Source: Peribacillus cavernae (GTDB taxonomy: Bacteria; Bacillota; Bacilli; Bacillales; DSM-1321). From it: 64,000 nucleotides of DNA. The notes beneath the pieces were generated by a model, which ran no database searches, was not told the DNA's origin, and worked only from the letters and a program-made list of their open reading frames with translations. The DNA lies in the NCBI RefSeq assembly GCF_003989135.1, contig NZ_RYZZ01000007.1:480367-544366 (forward strand), given 5' to 3'. Positions 41,757 to 50,722 of the stretch are shown here, piece after piece (position 1 is the first letter of the stretch; each line of letters opens with the position of its first letter). Made by a program: the position numbers and the translations under genes.

Positions 41757-42506
41757 TTGAAAGCAGTATTTAGAACAGACCGCGGGAAGATCCGCCAGCA
41801 TAATGAGGATAATGGCGGGATATTTATCAATCCGGAAGGTGTCCGCTTTGCCGTTGTTGCAGATGGCATGGGCGGACACCGTGCCGGGGATGTCGCAAGC
41901 TCGATGACTGTTGAACATATACACAATACTTGGAATGAGACCGTATCGGTTAACACGCCGCAGGAGGCAGAAAGCTGGCTGAGGGAGAAAATCGAACACG
42001 TAAACAGGAAGATTTTCGAGCATTCCGAACAAAATTCTGAATACCAGGGCATGGGGACGACCATCGTCGCAGCGATTTGCACCGATAAATTCGCCACGAT
42101 AGCCAATATCGGCGACAGCCGCTGTTACTTGAATAATGAAAGCGGATTTAAGCAGGTGACCGAAGACCATTCTTTGGTGAATGAGCTCGTCCGTTCCGGT
42201 CAAATCACCAGGGAGGACGCTGAACACCACCCGCGGAAAAATGTTTTAGTGCGTGCGTTAGGTACCGAAAAAAATGTGGATATGGATATATCGACCATCG
42301 TTTTTGAAGAAGGCGACGTGCTGCTTCTTTGCTCAGATGGCCTGTCTAATAAAGTATCAGAAAAAGAAATGGTCGAAATTATTACAGCGGAAACAAATTT
42401 GGAAGAAAAGGCGGATTCTTTCATTGAACTGGCAAATCTATATGGTGGTGAAGACAATATCACCCTTGTCCTTGTCCAATTTTATGACGAAAGTGAAAGC
42501 GGGTGA
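41757..42506 (+). CDS. prpC: PP2C-type serine/threonine phosphatase PrpC
   Basis: 249 residues from TTG 41757, with GAGGTGAG at 41745-41752; the GTG at 41748 lies in that site. Metal-dependent phosphatase reversing PrkC phosphorylation of targets such as EF-G, EF-Tu and YvcK. Metal-binding acids: Asp18 (RQHNEDN), Asp36 (VVADGMGGH), Asp in LLLCSDGLSNKV, and GGEDNIT near the end. ATIANIGDSRCYL is the central PP2C motif. It overlaps or abuts prkC, the standard pairing. Confidence 0.95.
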   Translation: MKAVFRTDRGKIRQHNEDNGGIFINPEGVRFAVVADGMGGHRAGDVASSMTVEHIHNTWNETVSVNTPQEAESWLREKIEHVNRKIFEHSEQNSEYQGMGTTIVAAICTDKFATIANIGDSRCYLNNESGFKQVTEDHSLVNELVRSGQITREDAEHHPRKNVLVRALGTEKNVDMDISTIVFEEGDVLLLCSDGLSNKVSEKEMVEIITAETNLEEKADSFIELANLYGGEDNITLVLVQFYDESESG

Positions 42507-42511
42507 AGCCG

Positions 42512-44500
42512 ATGTTAATTGGAAGAAGAATTAACGGCCGATACAAGCTTTTAGACATGGTAGGCGGCGGTGGTATGGCCAATGTTTATCTTGCGATGGA
42601 CATGATTCTTGAGCGGGAGGTTGCATTGAAAATCCTTAGGATGGATTTTTCGAATGATGAGGAATTCATCAAGCGTTTCAATCGGGAAGCCCAGTCTGCA
42701 ACCAGTCTTGCCCACTCGAATATTGTCAGCATTTATGATGTCGGGGAAGAAGACGATATCTATTATATTGTCATGGAATATGTGAAGGGACTGACCCTGA
42801 AACAATACATACAGAAGTACTATCCGATACCTGTTGAAAAAGCGCTCGATATTATGAAGCAAATAACCGATGCTATTTCGCATGCCCATCACAATGGGAT
42901 TATTCACAGGGATATCAAGCCGCAGAATATTTTAATAGATGACAGCGGAAATGTGAAAATAACAGATTTTGGCATTGCGATGGCTCTAAGTGCGACAAAC
43001 ATCACACAGACAAACGCGGTGCTTGGGTCTGTCCATTATTTATCCCCGGAACAGGCGAGGGGAGGCATGGCCAATAAAAAATCAGACATTTACTCGCTCG
43101 GTATCGTGATGTTCGAGCTAATGACCGGACGGTTGCCCTTTTCTGGAGAATCTGCCGTATCAATAGCCCTAAAACATCTGCAAACGGAAACTCCATCCCC
43201 GAAACGATGGAATCCCGACATACCGCAGACTGTCGAAAATATTATTCTAAAAGCAACGGCAAAGGATTCGTTTTATCGATATGACAGTGTTGACGATATG
43301 CAGGATGATATCAGGACAGCTCTTGATCCTGAGAGAAATAACGAAAAACCGTTTGTCATTCCTGAAGATGCTGAAGCAACAAAAGCAATTCCAATCATTA
43401 CGAACGATGATTCAATCTCAGGCATTGATGAAACAATCACACGCAGACCCTTGGACGAAGAAGATACACAGCAGGCGATAAAAACGAGTAAGAAGAAAAA
43501 AGATAAAAAGCAAAAATCTAAGGACGGCAAGAAAAAAAGCAGACTGCCTGCTATTTTGGTTTCTACCTTTTTATTATTAATCATTCTTGGAATTTTGGCG
43601 ATTACCGTTTTCCCTAATGTGTTCGCTTCCAATGAAATCACCGTACCGGACGTGAAAGGCGAAGAATTGGATGATGCCATTTCACTGCTGGTGGAGGCAA
43701 AATTAAATCTGGGAGATACACTTGAACTCGAAGACGAGGAAATTGCAGAGGGAAAAGTAATCAAAACTGATCCTGAAAAAGGAGATGTAGTTAAAGAAGG
43801 GACAGAAATCAATATTTACCAGAGTATTGGCAAAGAGAAACTGGAAGTTACCGATTATACCGGTAGAAATATAGAAGATGTAAAACCGCTGCTGACAGGG
43901 ATGGGATTCAAAGAGGTCATTGTTACAGAACAATTTGACAACAGCGGCAAGGGGACGATTCTTTCCCAGAATAACCCGACACCTGGCACTGATGTGGTTG
44001 TTTCAGAAACCGTTTTTGATGTCACTGTCAGCAAAGGCCCCGATAAAATCACCTTGAAGGATTTAACGAAATTCAACAAAGAAAGCCTGCAAGTCTACGC
44101 AAACGAAGTCGGGATTATCATCAGGGAAAAAGAGGAATACAATGATTCGATAAAAGAAGGCATGGTGATTTCCCAAATTCCCGGGGCCTATACGAGGATT
44201 GACAAAGGCAGCACGGTAGAAGCGGTGATATCGAAAGGGAAAGAGGAAATCCCTCCAAAAGTGGTAACAAAGGAGATCGTGATTGAATATGTTCCCGAGG
44301 TCCCGGAGAAGCCGCAGGAAATTCAGATTTTCATAGAGGATATGACTCGGGACATGACCGAGCCGATTGAAACATTAAATATAACGGAATCAACTAAAAA
44401 AACGCTGGAATTTACCGTTACCCATGATCGAAAAGCAGGCTTCAAGGTGATGCGCGATAACAATGTGATCATGGATGAAGTGGTTCCATATCCTGAGTGA
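42512..44500 (+). CDS. prkC: PASTA-domain serine/threonine kinase PrkC
   Basis: 662 residues from ATG 42512 (GTG 42503 is the alternative, but GCGGGTG is its binding site). The cytoplasmic kinase domain (1-270) has Lys40, HRD with Asp134 and DFG with Asp152. The activation loop ATNITQTNAVLGS contains the threonines autophosphorylated in B. subtilis. A basic linker precedes one transmembrane helix at about 345-369. Three extracellular PASTA repeats (about 372-580) bind muropeptides and signal spore germination and stationary-phase growth. The C-terminal extension is family-typical. Confidence 0.96.
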   Translation: MLIGRRINGRYKLLDMVGGGGMANVYLAMDMILEREVALKILRMDFSNDEEFIKRFNREAQSATSLAHSNIVSIYDVGEEDDIYYIVMEYVKGLTLKQYIQKYYPIPVEKALDIMKQITDAISHAHHNGIIHRDIKPQNILIDDSGNVKITDFGIAMALSATNITQTNAVLGSVHYLSPEQARGGMANKKSDIYSLGIVMFELMTGRLPFSGESAVSIALKHLQTETPSPKRWNPDIPQTVENIILKATAKDSFYRYDSVDDMQDDIRTALDPERNNEKPFVIPEDAEATKAIPIITNDDSISGIDETITRRPLDEEDTQQAIKTSKKKKDKKQKSKDGKKKSRLPAILVSTFLLLIILGILAITVFPNVFASNEITVPDVKGEELDDAISLLVEAKLNLGDTLELEDEEIAEGKVIKTDPEKGDVVKEGTEINIYQSIGKEKLEVTDYTGRNIEDVKPLLTGMGFKEVIVTEQFDNSGKGTILSQNNPTPGTDVVVSETVFDVTVSKGPDKITLKDLTKFNKESLQVYANEVGIIIREKEEYNDSIKEGMVISQIPGAYTRIDKGSTVEAVISKGKEEIPPKVVTKEIVIEYVPEVPEKPQEIQIFIEDMTRDMTEPIETLNITESTKKTLEFTVTHDRKAGFKVMRDNNVIMDEVVPYPE

Positions 44501-44524
44501 CTATAAAGTAGAAGGAGTGAAGCT

Positions 44525-45406
44525 ATGCCTGAAGGCAAAATCATAAAAGCACTTAGCGGTTTTTACTACGTCCTTGACGGTGAACAAACAATCCAGTGCC
44601 GCGGCCGCGGCCTGTTTCGTAAAAACAAGGTAAACCCCCTTGTAGGTGACTATGTCGTCTATCAGGCTGAGAATCCGGCAGAGGGATATATTTTGGAAAT
44701 TAAGGAACGCAAAAACGAGCTTGTCAGGCCGCCGATTGCGAATGTGGATCAGGCCATCCTTGTATTTTCAGCGGTTGAACCAGACTTTAGCTCAAACCTG
44801 CTTGACCGATTTTTAGTGCTGATCGAAGATAATGAAATCGAACCGGTCATCTGCATAAGCAAAATGGATATCGTCCCGGATTCGAAACGTCCCGGGTTAG
44901 AAGAATATGTGAAGGATTATGCAGCCATGGGGTACCCAATATTGACAACATCCTCGGTCACGACTGACGGGACCCTGCTGCTCATGCCCTATTTGCAGAA
45001 TAAAACGAGCGTATTTGCCGGCCAATCAGGCGTCGGAAAATCTTCCTTGCTTAATGCGATCAATCCGGAGCTTGGATTAAAGACGAATGATATTTCCTCT
45101 CATCTTGGGAGAGGTAAGCATACGACAAGGCATGTAGAGCTAATCCATATCGGGGCAGGCCTTGTGGCAGATACTCCTGGCTTCAGTTCACTTGAGTTTT
45201 TGGAAATCGAAGCCGAGCGGCTCTCCTACTGCTTTCCGGACATATATAAAACAGGTGAGAAATGTAAATTCCGCGGCTGCCTTCACGATAAGGAACCGAA
45301 ATGCGCCGTGAAAAAAGCAGTAGAGACGAGTGAAATCAGGCCATACCGTTATGAACATTACCTGCAGTTTCTAGAGGAAATCAAAGAGAGAAAGCCGAGG
45401 TATTAA
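44525..45406 (+). CDS. rsgA: Ribosome biogenesis GTPase RsgA (YloQ/CpgA)
   Basis: 293 residues. Circularly permuted GTPase that checks 30S maturation. An OB fold (1-70) is followed by G4 (SKMD, 112-115) before G1 (GQSGVGKS, 166-173) and G3 (DTPG). The C-terminal zinc finger contains CKFRGCLHDKEPKC. AAGGAGTG at 44511-44518. In B. subtilis it is phosphorylated by PrkC, encoded just upstream, and also detoxifies 4-phosphoerythronate. Confidence 0.96.
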   Translation: MPEGKIIKALSGFYYVLDGEQTIQCRGRGLFRKNKVNPLVGDYVVYQAENPAEGYILEIKERKNELVRPPIANVDQAILVFSAVEPDFSSNLLDRFLVLIEDNEIEPVICISKMDIVPDSKRPGLEEYVKDYAAMGYPILTTSSVTTDGTLLLMPYLQNKTSVFAGQSGVGKSSLLNAINPELGLKTNDISSHLGRGKHTTRHVELIHIGAGLVADTPGFSSLEFLEIEAERLSYCFPDIYKTGEKCKFRGCLHDKEPKCAVKKAVETSEIRPYRYEHYLQFLEEIKERKPRY

Positions 45407-45408
45407 TT

Positions 45409-46053
45409 ATGGTTAAAATAGCGCCATCTATTTTATCCGCTGATTTTTCAAAACTTGCTGAAGAAATACTCGATGTCGAAAGAGGCGGAGCTGATTATAT
45501 CCATATTGACGTCATGGACGGTCATTTCGTACCGAATATAACGATCGGGCCACTAATCGTCGAAGCAATACGCCCGGTTACCAAGCTGCCCCTCGATGTC
45601 CATTTAATGATTGAGAATCCGGACTCTTATATAGAAGCATTTGCAAAAGCTGGAGCGGATTATATTACGGTGCATGTCGAAGCGTGTTCCCATCTTCACC
45701 GTACGATCCAATTAATCAGCTCATTTGGAATCAAGGCAGGAGTGGTACTGAATCCAGCAACCCCAGTATCAGCCATCCAGCATATCGTTACAGACATTGA
45801 CATGGTTCTCTTAATGTCTGTAAACCCAGGGTTTGGCGGCCAAAAATTTATCACTTCGGTCTTACCGAAAATTGCCGAAGTCAAACAACTCGCAAAGAAA
45901 AATGGAGTCAGCATCGAAATTGAAGTCGATGGCGGCGTGAATGAAGAAACAGCAAGGCTATGCGTTAATCATGGAGCGAATGTTCTCGTTGCAGGATCCG
46001 CTATTTATAATCAGCCTGATCGAAAAAAAGCGATAGAAGCAATCAGGGGGTAG
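45409..46053 (+). CDS. rpe: Ribulose-phosphate 3-epimerase
   Basis: 214-residue TIM-barrel enzyme interconverting ribulose-5-phosphate and xylulose-5-phosphate. Signatures: APSILSADFSKL, HIDVMDGHFVPNITIGP (metal ligands), VHLMIENPD, MSVNPGFGGQKF and EVDGGVN. It begins 2 bases after rsgA with only GAGGT as a binding site, so it is likely coupled. Ends at a terminator. Confidence 0.97.
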   Translation: MVKIAPSILSADFSKLAEEILDVERGGADYIHIDVMDGHFVPNITIGPLIVEAIRPVTKLPLDVHLMIENPDSYIEAFAKAGADYITVHVEACSHLHRTIQLISSFGIKAGVVLNPATPVSAIQHIVTDIDMVLLMSVNPGFGGQKFITSVLPKIAEVKQLAKKNGVSIEIEVDGGVNEETARLCVNHGANVLVAGSAIYNQPDRKKAIEAIRG

Positions 46054-46063
46054 ACTCTGCCAG

Positions 46064-46088
46064 AGGAAGCTTGCGAGCTTCCTTTTAA
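46064..46088 (+). terminator. rpe terminator
   Basis: AGGAAGCT/AGCTTCCT, perfect 8-bp stem with loop TGCG, then TTTAATT. Confidence 0.75.
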
Positions 46089-46091
46089 TTA

Positions 46092-46178
46092 CAGATAAAG
46101 TATAACTTTTTCAATGTGGAATGATGCATGGATGTGGCGGGTGTTAGTTAACGTGCCTTAAAACAAGGCGCTTCTGCT
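46092..46178 (-). repeat. Deletion derivative of the dispersed repeat before thiN
   Basis: TAAAGTATAACTTTTTCAAT matches the AT-rich flank at 47155. The segment ends in ACAAGGCGCTTCTGC then a T-run, the direct-repeat end. The structured core is replaced by unrelated sequence. Confidence 0.6.
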
Positions 46179-46211
46179 TTTTTTTTTTAGCAAAATGGAA
46201 GGTGATAAATA

Positions 46212-46871
46212 ATGAGGATCTGCATATTAGCTGGCGGACCGACGGAATCTTTACCAGATCTATCTACATATAATGATAATGATATAGAATCCCTATGGGT
46301 TGGCGTGGATAGAGGTGTACACACATTGCTGGAAAACGGTATCACCCCCCACGCAGCTTTCGGCGATTTTGATTCGGTCTCTGAAGTCGAGCTGCAGACA
46401 ATCAGGGAGGCAATGGAGGAGGTTCATCTTTATCCTTCCGAAAAGGATGAAACCGATCTTGAAATTGCCTTTGATTGGGCTGCCCGCCAAGCTGCTGATG
46501 AACTTTACATTTTTGGGGCAACCGGCGGGCGTTTGGATCATTTATTAGGGAACATTCAGCTCTTGCTCAGAGAGGAAATAGTAAAAAAACATGCCCGCAC
46601 AGAAATATGTATTGTTGATAAGACAAATATATTAACGGCCAAACTGCCGGGTGTCTATAAACTCGAAGTGATCCCCGATAAAAAATATGTTTCCTTTGTC
46701 CCGGTGACTGGGGAAGTGAAAGGCATTACCCTGCATGGTTTCAAATATCCGCTGGAAAATTGCCAAATTAAGATCGGGTCGACCTTATGCATAAGCAACG
46801 AACTAATTTCTGAATCTGGTACTTTTTCATTTACGGACGGCATATTATTGGTGATAAGAAGCAGTGATTAG
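46212..46871 (+). CDS. thiN: Thiamine pyrophosphokinase
   Basis: 219 residues. Transfers pyrophosphate from ATP to thiamine. Motifs: ILAGGPTESLPDL, VGVDRGVHTLLENGI, AFGDFDSVS, EKDETDLEIAF and GATGGRLDHLLGNI, the nucleotide and Mg-binding cluster. GGAAGGTGAT at 46198. Salvage enzyme; no thi riboswitch is seen upstream. Confidence 0.95.
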   Translation: MRICILAGGPTESLPDLSTYNDNDIESLWVGVDRGVHTLLENGITPHAAFGDFDSVSEVELQTIREAMEEVHLYPSEKDETDLEIAFDWAARQAADELYIFGATGGRLDHLLGNIQLLLREEIVKKHARTEICIVDKTNILTAKLPGVYKLEVIPDKKYVSFVPVTGEVKGITLHGFKYPLENCQIKIGSTLCISNELISESGTFSFTDGILLVIRSSD

Positions 46872-46988
46872 AAATCACGCTCACGGCTATCATCAAATAT
46901 AATATTTCACGGAATCAGCTAATAAGCTTGTCTCGTATGAAAAAGTTTCACTAATAGGGAAGAGTGGGATATACAGAGGAGGGGCACT

Positions 46989-47069
46989 ATGAAATTTTAT
47001 ACAATCAAACTGCCAAAAGTGCTGGGAGGCCTTGTTCGGGCGATGCTTGGCGCATTCAAAAAAGGTTGA
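46989..47069 (+). CDS. spoVM: SpoVM, curvature-sensing spore coat anchor peptide
   Basis: 26-residue amphipathic helix MKFYTIKLPKVLGGLV followed by RAMLGAFKKG. It has the same length as B. subtilis SpoVM, with Pro9, the residue needed for preference for convex membrane, conserved as PKVLGG. Made in the mother cell under sigma-E, it localises to the forespore surface and anchors SpoIVA. The ATG is preceded by GAGGAGGGG at 46976-46984. The sigma-E promoter was not identified with confidence. Followed by a terminator. Confidence 0.97.
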   Translation: MKFYTIKLPKVLGGLVRAMLGAFKKG

Positions 47070-47088
47070 AAAAAAGCTTACTTTAACG

Positions 47089-47115
47089 TAACACCCTATC
47101 CAGGGTGTTATTTTT
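47089..47115 (+). terminator. spoVM terminator
   Basis: TAACACCCT (47089-47097) and AGGGTGTTA (47102-47110), then TTTTTATG. Confidence 0.88.
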
Positions 47116-47124
47116 ATGCTCTTT

Positions 47125-47307
47125 ACAAGGCGCTTGCGCTTTTCTACCTAGATAAGAAAGTATAATTTTTTCAATATGAACGGGTGTCTAGCTCCAGCGC
47201 CTAGCCCCTCGAGGTCATAAGTCAATCACAGCAAGAAGGAAAGAACACCTTCTTTCTGTGCTTGCCTTATGCTTGTCGGGGCTGAACAAGGCGCTTGCGC
47301 TTTTCTA
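47125..47307 (-). repeat. Long copy C of the dispersed repeat with identical 22-bp direct ends
   Basis: The 22 bases at 47125-47146 and 47286-47307 are identical. Inside are the AT-rich flank, then nested complementary arms AGCGCC/GGCGCT, AGCCCC/GGGGCT, CATAAG/CTTATG and CACAG/CTGTG with AAGAAGG/CCTTCTT at the tip. One RNA strand could fold into a single long imperfect hairpin. It is the short subtype, lacking the ~65-base insert of copies A and B. Confidence 0.88.
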
Positions 47308-47310
47308 AAT

Positions 47311-47339
47311 AAAAAGGCATCCTTATATAAGGATGCCTT
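47311..47339 (-). terminator. rpmB terminator (minus strand)
   Basis: AAGGCATCCTTAT and ATAAGGATGCCTT form a perfect 26-base palindrome (47314-47339), followed on the minus strand by TTTTTATTT. Confidence 0.85.
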
Positions 47340-47344
47340 GAACA

Positions 47345-47533
47345 TTATACGCGTTCTACTTTGCCGGATTTAAGGGCTCTTGCAGAAACGTATACACGCT
47401 TAGGTTTACCGTCAACTAAAATACGAACTTTTTGAAGGTTAGCGCCCCATGTACGCTTGTTTGCATTCATAGCGTGGGAGCGTTTGTTACCAGAACGGGT
47501 TCTTCTTCCTGTAATCACACATTGACGTGCCAT
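47345..47533 (-). CDS. rpmB: 50S ribosomal protein L28
   Basis: 62 residues, [20 protein letters not shown], then [14 protein letters not shown]. Only one cysteine, so this is the zinc-free (C-) form. GGAGGGAA lies upstream on the minus strand. Orientation opposite to the flanking genes, as in B. subtilis. Single-gene unit with its own terminator. Confidence 0.97.
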   Translation of the reverse strand: MARQCVITGRRTRSGNKRSHAMNANKRTWGANLQKVRILVDGKPKRVYVSARALKSGKVERV

Positions 47534-47785
47534 GTTTAAATTCCCTCCTTACTACCGCAAGCTTAAGTTTCACTTTATCTTAAGTCTTTTTAGAAATACC
47601 TTAATAATTTATCATATCTATTTTCATATTGCAATACTCGTGCCAAATAGTTTCAAGAAAAAAACCTTTACATACTCCATGGAGAACTGATTTATTAGTA
47701 TACTGTGCGACTATTTCTTTTAATACAAGGGACGATATAGTAAAATATGTGTAACCAAGGAGATTTTCAGGAGGGGGAACGTATT

Positions 47786-48148
47786 ATGTCCATCGAATTA
47801 CAAACGAAATTCGGGCAAATTGATATATCCAATGATGTTATTGCGACCATTGCCGGAGGAGCGGCTGTTGATTGCTACGGTATAGTAGGAATGGCTTCCA
47901 AAAAGCAATTAAAAGACGGCATTGCCGAAATATTGAGAAGAGAAAACTTCACTAAGGGTGTGATCGTTCGCCAGGAAAACGATGAAGTACATATTGATAT
48001 GTTCATTATCGTGAGCTATGGAACGAAAATTTCCGAGGTTGCACATAATGTCCAATCAAAGGTAAAATACACCCTGGACAAAACGGTCGGATTAGCTGTG
48101 GAATCAGTAAACATCTTTGTACAGGGAGTCCGTGTGACGAACCCTTAG
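47786..48148 (+). CDS. yloU: Asp23/Gls24 family protein YloU
   Basis: 120 residues from ATG 47786 after GGAGGGGGAA, matching B. subtilis YloU length; the open frame to 47747 is unsupported. Asp23-family proteins are envelope-stress-associated scaffolds. YAIGIVG-like DCYGIVGMASK and VNIFVQGVRV are the family motifs. It is paired 18 bases upstream of yloV, as in most Firmicutes, where it is thought to assist fatty-acid kinase; the mechanism is unproven. Confidence 0.92.
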   Translation: MSIELQTKFGQIDISNDVIATIAGGAAVDCYGIVGMASKKQLKDGIAEILRRENFTKGVIVRQENDEVHIDMFIIVSYGTKISEVAHNVQSKVKYTLDKTVGLAVESVNIFVQGVRVTNP

Positions 48149-48166
48149 GACTAGGAGGAAAGTTTT

Positions 48167-49849
48167 GTGTCGATTACAAGCTTGAATGGAAAACGATTTG
48201 CAGAAATGATCATACAGGGTGCCAACCATTTGGCAGCCAATGCTAAGATGGTTGATGCATTGAACGTTTTTCCAGTGCCGGATGGTGATACCGGGACAAA
48301 CATGAATTTGTCGATGACTTCCGGAGCAAAGGAAGTTCAACATAATGTTCAGGAACATATCGGGAAAGTAGGAATATCATTGTCACGGGGGCTGCTGATG
48401 GGCGCCCGCGGAAATTCTGGTGTCATCCTGTCACAATTGTTCCGGGGATTTTCAAAATCGATTGAAAGTAAGGCTGAAATCAATAGCCACGAATTTGCGA
48501 GTGCGCTTGAAGCTGGAGTTGAAACCGCCTATAAAGCAGTCATGAAGCCCGTTGAAGGGACAATTCTTACTGTCGCCAAGGACGCGGCTAAACAGGCTGT
48601 TACATCCGCGAAGAAACAAACGGATATCATTTTAGTGATGGAGGAAGTCGTAAAGGAAGCAAAAGCCTCACTTAGCCGGACGCCTGATCTTCTTCCTGTC
48701 CTGAAGGAAGTGGGCGTCGTTGACAGCGGAGGCCAGGGGCTCGTGCTTGTATATGAAGGTTTCCTTGCTGAGTTAAAAGGAGAGCATCTCCCTGGATCGC
48801 CTTCAAACATCCCGACCATGGACGAACTTGTCAGCGCAGAACATCATATGAATGTCCAGGGCCACATCAATACAGAAGATATCGTCTATGGATATTGTAC
48901 GGAATTCATGGTCAGGCTGGAAGCTGACAAGCTTGCCGTGAAATCTTTTAATGAAGAAGCGTTTCGCAATGATTTAAGTGAGTACGGCGATTCTTTATTG
49001 GTTATTTCAGATGATGATATCGTAAAAGTACATATTCACTCTGAACACCCGGGGGACTGCTTGAATTATGGACAGCAATACGGCAGCCTGATTAAGCTGA
49101 AGATTGATAACATGCGTGAACAGCACTCCAGCATTGTCGGCGAAATGCATGCCCCGCTTGAGACCGGCGTTAGCCCGGCGCCTAAGGAAAAAAATGAATA
49201 CAGCGTCGTTTCCGTAGTGATGGGCTCCGGATTGAGCGATCTTTTCAAAAGCATTGGTTCAAAATCCGTGATTGAAGGCGGACAAACGATGAATCCGAGT
49301 ACGGAAGATATCGTCAGGGCTGCTCGTGAAGCAAATGCGAAAAATATTATCATTTTGCCAAATAATAAGAATATCATTATGGCAGCCGAGCAGGCAGCCG
49401 ATGTGGTGGAGGCGAATGTAATCGTCATTCCTTCCCGAACCGTGCCTCAGGGAATGGCAGCACTTTTGGCTTTCAACCCTGCTGCAAGTCCAAAGGATAA
49501 TGAAACCGCAATGAAAGATGCACTTTCACATGTGAAGACAGGACAAATCACTTATGCTGTACGCGATACAAGCATTGAAGGACTTGAAATTGAAACAGGA
49601 GATTTCATGGGTCTTGCCGATGGAAAAATAAAGGTAAAAAATAAGAACAGGCTTCTTGCCGCAAAGGATCTCCTTGCACAAATGATCGATGGAGATTCAG
49701 AAATTCTCACCATTCTCTATGGAGAAGATGCAGCCCGTGAAGAGGTTGACGAGCTGGCTGCATTCTGTAACGAGACCTTTAAGGATCTTGAAATAGAAAT
49801 TTATAACGGAAAACAACCATTATATTCTTATATTTTCTCGATTGAATAA
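48167..49849 (+). CDS. yloV: FakA-like fatty acid kinase subunit YloV (DAK2 domain)
   Basis: 560 residues. The N-terminal DhaL/DAK2 nucleotide domain has VFPVPDGDTGTNM (36-48), with Mg-binding Asp39 and Asp41, and SRGLLMGARGNSGVILSQ. A middle domain (about 220-310) and a C-terminal DegV-like EDD fold follow. In S. aureus the homologue phosphorylates exogenous fatty acids bound to FakB for entry at the PlsY step. That is fitting here, because plsX and fapR are 5 kb downstream. It starts on GTG 48167 behind AGGAGGAA. No fakB (degV) gene is in the window. Confidence 0.92.
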   Translation: MSITSLNGKRFAEMIIQGANHLAANAKMVDALNVFPVPDGDTGTNMNLSMTSGAKEVQHNVQEHIGKVGISLSRGLLMGARGNSGVILSQLFRGFSKSIESKAEINSHEFASALEAGVETAYKAVMKPVEGTILTVAKDAAKQAVTSAKKQTDIILVMEEVVKEAKASLSRTPDLLPVLKEVGVVDSGGQGLVLVYEGFLAELKGEHLPGSPSNIPTMDELVSAEHHMNVQGHINTEDIVYGYCTEFMVRLEADKLAVKSFNEEAFRNDLSEYGDSLLVISDDDIVKVHIHSEHPGDCLNYGQQYGSLIKLKIDNMREQHSSIVGEMHAPLETGVSPAPKEKNEYSVVSVVMGSGLSDLFKSIGSKSVIEGGQTMNPSTEDIVRAAREANAKNIIILPNNKNIIMAAEQAADVVEANVIVIPSRTVPQGMAALLAFNPAASPKDNETAMKDALSHVKTGQITYAVRDTSIEGLEIETGDFMGLADGKIKVKNKNRLLAAKDLLAQMIDGDSEILTILYGEDAAREEVDELAAFCNETFKDLEIEIYNGKQPLYSYIFSIE

Positions 49850-49863
49850 GGCGGAAAAACCTG

Positions 49864-49898
49864 CTGCACGCGTCATTAGACCGTGCAGTTTCTTTTTT
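49864..49898 (+). terminator. yloV terminator
   Basis: CTGCACG (49864-49870) and CGTGCAG (49882-49888), then TTTCTTTTTTT. Confidence 0.82.
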
Positions 49899-49996
49899 TA
49901 TTGTGTATGATAGATTAGGGGAATACTTTCCCTCTATTTCTATGCTAGTAATTCGGTTGAATTTCTATTGAGCTATAATTTAGGGGGCAAGAGACC

Positions 49997-50659
49997 ATGA
50001 AATATAAAAGTGTATTCGACATTATCGGCCCTGTAATGATCGGTCCTTCCAGCTCGCATACAGCTGGTGCAGCAAGGATCGGGAGGGTTGCGCGTAATTT
50101 ATTTGGAAGAGAGCCAAAATGGGCGACCATCTCTTTCTATGGTTCGTTCGCCAAAACATATAAAGGGCATGGAACAGATGTAGCTATCGTAGGCGGTTTG
50201 CTCGATTTTGACACATTCGACGAGAGAATCAAAGAATCGCTTACAATAGCAAGACAGAAAAAAATTAGAATCAAGTTTATAGAAGAGGAAGCAGTTACCG
50301 ATCATCCCAATACCGCGAAAATAATGATGGGTGATGAAAAAGGAGAAATGGAATTAGCCGGTATATCCATAGGTGGTGGAAAGATCGAAATTATTGAGCT
50401 GAATGGCTTTGTACTGAGGCTTTCCGGCCATCATCCAGCCATACTTGTCGTTCACAACGACCGCTTTGGAACGATTGCCAATGTTTCGAACGTGTTGGCT
50501 AAACACCAAGTAAATATTGGCCAAATGGACGTTTCCCGTAAAGAAATGGGGAAGATGGCTCTAATGACAATCGAGGTAGACCAAAATATCGAAGAGTCTG
50601 TACTAGAGGAAATTTCAGCTCTTCCAAACATTGTCCAGGTAACAAGAATCGTCGAATGA
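49997..50659 (+). CDS. sdaAB: L-serine dehydratase beta subunit
   Basis: 220 residues. Partner of SdaAA in deaminating serine to pyruvate and ammonia. The N-terminal domain has VMIGPSSSHTAGAARIGR, the substrate/serine-binding signature. The C-terminal ACT domain (about 148-220; VHNDRFGTIANVSNVLA) may bind effector. GGGGGCAAGAG precedes the ATG. sdaAA follows after 63 bases. Confidence 0.96.
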   Translation: MKYKSVFDIIGPVMIGPSSSHTAGAARIGRVARNLFGREPKWATISFYGSFAKTYKGHGTDVAIVGGLLDFDTFDERIKESLTIARQKKIRIKFIEEEAVTDHPNTAKIMMGDEKGEMELAGISIGGGKIEIIELNGFVLRLSGHHPAILVVHNDRFGTIANVSNVLAKHQVNIGQMDVSRKEMGKMALMTIEVDQNIEESVLEEISALPNIVQVTRIVE

Positions 50660-50722
50660 TGAAGTGTAAAGATATGAAAACGTTTACCTTTGAAAACGAA
50701 GCACAAGGAGGGAGGAAAATAA

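Noticed and set aside
46872..46988. Sigma-E promoter for spoVM
   Set aside because: Several AT-rich partial matches, but no pair of -35 and -10 elements at proper spacing could be defended.
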